Origin: a virus
Length of the DNA: 41,801 nucleotides
Strand: one strand, 5' to 3'
IMG/VR virus record: IMGVR_UViG_3300035156_000084
Span: 1 to 41,801 of that record
Shown here: piece by piece, positions 39,851-41,801 of the stretch
Numbering within the stretch: the stretch's first letter is position 1
Layout: every line of letters begins with the position of its first letter
Program-made: the position numbers and the translations under genes
The notes under the pieces: generated by a model
The model's database searches: none
Seen by the model: only the letters and a program-made list of their open reading frames with translations
What the model was told of the DNA's origin: nothing

Positions 39851-40019
39851 TGTGGTCTTATGTTCATCATGTGGGATGGGTGACCTTGACAGACTACGCC
39901 GATATTTTCCCATGCACAATACAACTTGCAACTATTTGTAACCAACAAAGTGCATTTAATTAACAGTTACAAACCGTCTGCGACTGTTGCTTAAATCTCA
40001 CACTCTTGTAGAGGAAGAT

Positions 40020-40313
40020 ATGCCGCGTATTACGATAGTGTTGCTTCTATGCCTAACTGGCTGCGCATCCACCCCAGAGCAGAAGGCAGGATGGACGGCT
40101 TTATCGGAGGCGCTGGGAGGCCTGAGCGCGGCAGCAAGCAGCCATAACCGGCCGTATCAGGCGCCGCCTTACGACTACTCGTATGCGTGGGATCGCGTCT
40201 ATGTGCAGTACAACAATCCTGTGTGGCAGTGCCGAGGCATCCAGACCGGCCAGTATGCCCATGAGTCGAAATGTGCCTACCTGGCGAAGGTCGATAACCA
40301 ATGGCCGAACTAA
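40020..40313 (+). CDS. Lipoprotein, possible lysogenic-conversion gene
   Basis: ATG 40020 follows AGAGGAAGAT. The product has a lipoprotein signal with lipobox LTGC at residues 10-13 (MPRITIVLLLCLTGCAS). A Tyr-rich middle (PPYDYSYAWDRVYVQYNNP) and two further Cys follow. It lies between the repressor and the early promoter with its own terminator, a typical place for genes expressed in the lysogen, such as superinfection exclusion lipoproteins. The function is inferred from place only. Confidence 0.7.
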   Translation: MPRITIVLLLCLTGCASTPEQKAGWTALSEALGGLSAAASSHNRPYQAPPYDYSYAWDRVYVQYNNPVWQCRGIQTGQYAHESKCAYLAKVDNQWPN

Positions 40314-40337
40314 GCAACTAGCTCCCATCTCCCTACA

Positions 40338-40361
40338 AGCCGCCTAGCGCGGCTATTTTTT
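40338..40361 (+). terminator. Rho-independent terminator after the lipoprotein gene
   Basis: AGCCGC (40338-40343) pairs with GCGGCT (40349-40354), followed by ATTTTTT. It isolates the lipoprotein transcript from the early operon downstream. Confidence 0.8.
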
Positions 40362-40402
40362 CGTCCTCATTTTTGCAACAGTGATTTATTTCGCATTTGA
40401 AT

Positions 40403-40443
40403 TCAACTTTAGGTTGACGTGTAATATCAACCCGTGGTTTAAT
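40403..40443 (+). promoter_or_regulatory. Rightward early promoter with operators
   Basis: TTGACG (40414-40419) and TTTAAT (40438-40443) are 18 bases apart. GGTTGA-N9-TCAACC (40412-40432) covers the -35 and spacer, and a second palindrome TCAAC-TTTAG-GTTGA lies at 40403-40417. From GGTTGA to the -10 it closely matches the cro promoter, so the same repressor very likely controls both. It would drive the operon from 40493 through the circle to int. Confidence 0.7.
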
Positions 40444-40492
40444 GATTCATCGGTTCAGCAGCAACGAACCTTCAGCCAGATAGGGGTACGAG

Positions 40493-40714
40493 ATGACGAC
40501 AGCGCCGCAACTTACTGATCAGCAGCTTGCCGACAAGGCGCGCGAACTGGATGAGGAATGCTGCTTGATTATCAGTGGCAAGCAGCAGAACTGGCTGTGG
40601 GAATTGCTGTACGACGATGAGGGGGAGGCAAAGCCGCCGCAACTCTCGCCAAACGCACGCGCATTCTTGCAGCATGTTTGCAGCGGACGCTACAGCGACG
40701 GGGTGACGCAATGA
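40493..40714 (+). CDS. Hypothetical protein, 73 aa, first gene of rightward operon
   Basis: It is preceded by AGGGGTACGAG. The sequence is acidic and helical: QLTDQQLADKARELDEECCL, then NWLWELLYDD. The stop overlaps the next ATG. Its place right after the promoter suggests an immediate-early role. No family is recognised. Confidence 0.65.
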   Translation: MTTAPQLTDQQLADKARELDEECCLIISGKQQNWLWELLYDDEGEAKPPQLSPNARAFLQHVCSGRYSDGVTQ

Positions 40715-40968
40715 CCCCTTTCACCCTCCGCAAATACGACCATGCCGGCGTGTTGCTGAACCTGTACGGCTACCGCGACGAAGACGAATGCGTGATCGAG
40801 ATCATTACCGCAGCCGACAGCGCGATTGATCTGATCGAACTGTTCCCGGTGAACGAACTTCTGCGCATGTCTGAGTGTGCAGATGCGCAACTGAGCCGCG
40901 AAGCGAAGCAGGACAACGCGGAAGCTCGCGCCGAACGTGCAGTGCTGATTCGCTTACTGGCTTACTAA
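40711..40968 (+). CDS. Hypothetical protein, 85 aa
   Basis: ATGA overlap with the preceding gene. The product is MTPFTLRKYDHAGVLLNLYG, then acidic helical parts (DSAIDLIELFPVNELL). The function is unknown. Confidence 0.6.
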   Translation: MTPFTLRKYDHAGVLLNLYGYRDEDECVIEIITAADSAIDLIELFPVNELLRMSECADAQLSREAKQDNAEARAERAVLIRLLAY

Positions 40969-40991
40969 ACGACTGACTGGGCGTAACCAGT

Positions 40992-41079
40992 CACCACACT
41001 GAGGGGATAGCCCAATTGGTAGAGGTAAGGGTCGCCCCCTGATAGTTCTGGTTCGAGTCCAGATCCCCTCAGTGTGGTG
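40992..41079. repeat. 16-bp perfect inverted repeat enclosing a tRNA-like fold
   Basis: CACCACACTGAGGGGA (40992-41007) is the exact reverse complement of 41064-41079. The inner 7 pairs are the acceptor stem of the tRNA-like element and the outer 9 extend it. TGTGGTG (41073-41079) can pair instead with CACCACA at 41167-41173. Confidence 0.85.
41001..41071 (+). tRNA. tRNA-like element with degenerate anticodon arm
   Basis: There is a 7-bp acceptor stem GAGGGGA/TCCCCTC with discriminator A, TA at positions 8-9, a D-arm of type GCC-CAATTGGTAGA-GGT and a perfect T-arm (TCTGG TTCGAGT CCAGA). The anticodon arm does not fold normally: the best stem AGGG/CCCT leaves only a 5-base loop. An alternative with a 7-base loop would give anticodon CGC but weak pairing. 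No CCA is encoded. It may be a decayed phage tRNA or a tRNA mimic. Confidence 0.55.
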
Positions 41080-41174
41080 AGCGCTCAAAACATCGGGCGA
41101 AGTTCGGTAGAAAGCTAGCCTTGGCGAGAAAAAGCAAGTTCGCTAGCAAGCAGGTTCAAATCCTGCCACCACAC
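41073..41174 (+). tRNA. Second tRNA-like fold, enlarged
   Basis: It starts one base after the first element. The acceptor TGTGGTG (41073-41079) pairs with CACCACA (41167-41173). The T-arm GCAGG TTCAAAT CCTGC (41150-41166) is perfect. Between them lie 70 bases with a GGTAGA D-loop-like piece and a hairpin formed by GCTAGC (41114-41119 and 41142-41147) extended by CTTG/CAAG. The anticodon cannot be assigned. Confidence 0.4.
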
Positions 41175-41195
41175 AATTTAACGAACGGAGACAGC

Positions 41196-41366
41196 ATGAC
41201 CTACCTCGTCAACATCGACTTCAAGCGCGGCACATCGCTCTCGCTGGAAGTGACCGCAGAAACTGAGCAGCGCGCCATCTTTAAGGCTGTGCAGCTCGCA
41301 CCACAGTACGGCTTTGACCAGCCGGTAAAGAAGGCTAAGGCTATTCCACAAGGGGAGCAAGCATGA
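41196..41366 (+). CDS. Small conserved phage protein, 56 aa
   Basis: ATG 41196 follows ACGGAGACAGC. The product is MTYLVNIDFKRGTSLSLEVT, then a helix (AEQRAIFKAVQLAPQ with a short insertion) and a Lys-rich end. It is the complete form of the gene cut off at the window start. The stop overlaps the next ATG. Confidence 0.7.
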   Translation: MTYLVNIDFKRGTSLSLEVTAETEQRAIFKAVQLAPQYGFDQPVKKAKAIPQGEQA

Positions 41367-41614
41367 ATACGAATCGACTGAACGCAATGCGCCGAATGGA
41401 AGAAAACCTTCGCGCTGAAGGTCGGCAGAGTCGCGCTGACAACGTGGCCGAATTGATTAGCGCTGCCGAGCATTTGTTGGCTGCGCTTACCGATCTGTTG
41501 GCGATGTGCGAGCGGCAAGACGATTTTAACGACGACGGCGACGGTGGCATGTTTGAGCGCTGCTATGCCGTAATTGACAGAACTACCGGAGAGCAGCCAT
41601 GCGCCAATACCTAA
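41363..41614 (+). CDS. Alternative cassette protein, 83 aa
   Basis: It fills the same slot as the HTPGPW protein at 132-470. The sequence is MNTNRLNAMRRMEENLRAEG, then a helical LISAAEHLLAALTDLLAM segment that resembles the LIAAAPELLAAL part of the other allele. It ends with the shared TGEQPCANT. The HTPGPW part is missing. The function is unknown. Confidence 0.65.
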   Translation: MNTNRLNAMRRMEENLRAEGRQSRADNVAELISAAEHLLAALTDLLAMCERQDDFNDDGDGGMFERCYAVIDRTTGEQPCANT

Positions 41615-41718
41615 CCGCAATCGTAGTAGCTATCGCTCTGTGCGCTGGCATTGCCTACTCAGCCGAGCAGCAGAGCCATGCGGAGTATGTGCAGGCTCAG
41701 CGCGGGAGCCACGAATGA
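41599..41718 (+). CDS. Second copy of the 39-aa membrane peptide
   Basis: It is identical to the gene at 455-574 except for Asp to Glu in SHA(D/E)YVQ and a silent change in the next codon. It has the same ribosome site and the same overlaps on both sides. Confidence 0.65.
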   Translation: MRQYLTAIVVAIALCAGIAYSAEQQSHAEYVQAQRGSHE

Positions 41719-41801
41719 TCGCCTTCCTCCTGTTCTACCGCATGAGCTGGTGCGAAGAAAGACCGGCGCTGATGCTGGCCGGCGTTGCGGTGTGCGCGTG
41801 C
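41715..41801 (+). CDS. Partial second copy of the 36-aa membrane protein
   Basis: The frame starts with ATGA overlap and reads MIAFLLFYRMSWCEERPALM onward, cut by the window end. It is identical to the start of the gene at 571-681. Confidence 0.6.
   Translation, partial: MIAFLLFYRMSWCEERPALMLAGVAVCAC

Larger units (their letters stand above)
41232..41801 (+). repeat. Right copy of terminal near-duplication
   Basis: This is the partner of 1-657. It is about 87 bases shorter because the cassette gene between the two matching flanks is smaller. The right copy is preceded by the tRNA-like elements, which have no second copy in the window. Confidence 0.9.

Noticed and set aside
1-41801. Integrated prophage with host flanks
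   Set aside because: attP is intact and internal, phage genes run to both ends, the ends overlap each other, and no host gene was seen.

Overview
The window looks like one essentially complete genome of a temperate, podovirus-like tailed phage of a moderately GC-rich Gram-negative bacterium. The host is probably a proteobacterium and perhaps a betaproteobacterium; this rests on gene families and composition only. About 42 kb is almost fully coding, with ATGA/TGATG overlaps between most neighbours. It carries integrase, repressor/Cro, replication and late gene modules. The last 570 bases repeat the first 657 except for one swapped small gene. An unsplit attP lies inside the sequence, so this is a circular or permuted phage genome of about 41.2 kb read slightly past its own start, not a prophage flanked by host DNA.

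Layout. (1) Positions 40493-41801, continuing by circularity into 1-10420, form a long rightward early operon. It holds small hypothetical and membrane proteins, two tRNA-like structures, a Sak4-type ATPase plus SSB, NinB, an HNH-like protein, a C5 cytosine methyltransferase with a second full-length ORF in another frame of the same DNA, a DUF4224 protein and a tyrosine integrase. (2) 10421-10647 is attP: a tRNA-Leu(UAA) 3' segment flanked by four TTTTGCGGAA repeats. (3) 10648-31814 is the leftward late region. In transcription order it encodes small and large terminase, portal, a beta-rich virion protein, scaffold, SU10-type major capsid protein, adaptor, tail hub, internal virion proteins, tail fibre and spike proteins, and finally a GH19 endolysin and a 3TM holin. 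(4) 32010-39232 is the leftward immediate-early/replication operon: Cro, a ribbon-helix-helix protein, HNH, an O-like replication protein with internal repeats, a P-like protein, a PAPS-reductase-like protein, NinG, small membrane proteins and a candidate late regulator. (5) 39233-40492 is the immunity region, with a short XRE repressor, a lipoprotein gene and two matching operator/promoter units.

How it works together. The repressor region appears to control two diverging operons through near-identical GGTTGA-N8/9-TCAACC sites that overlap -35/-10 boxes. The leftward operon leads through replication to a late-control protein. Beyond that protein lie a candidate promoter and then a terminator in front of the terminase genes, an arrangement like the lambda Q/pR'/tR' switch. 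The rightward operon supplies recombination, DNA methylation and integration functions.

The strongest unusual signals are four. The methyltransferase locus is open and family-like in two frames. CCGCGG is heavily clustered in the integrase cassette and was not seen elsewhere by eye. The terminal repeat carries two alleles of a cassette. Two aberrant tRNA-like folds sit in tandem just upstream of that cassette.
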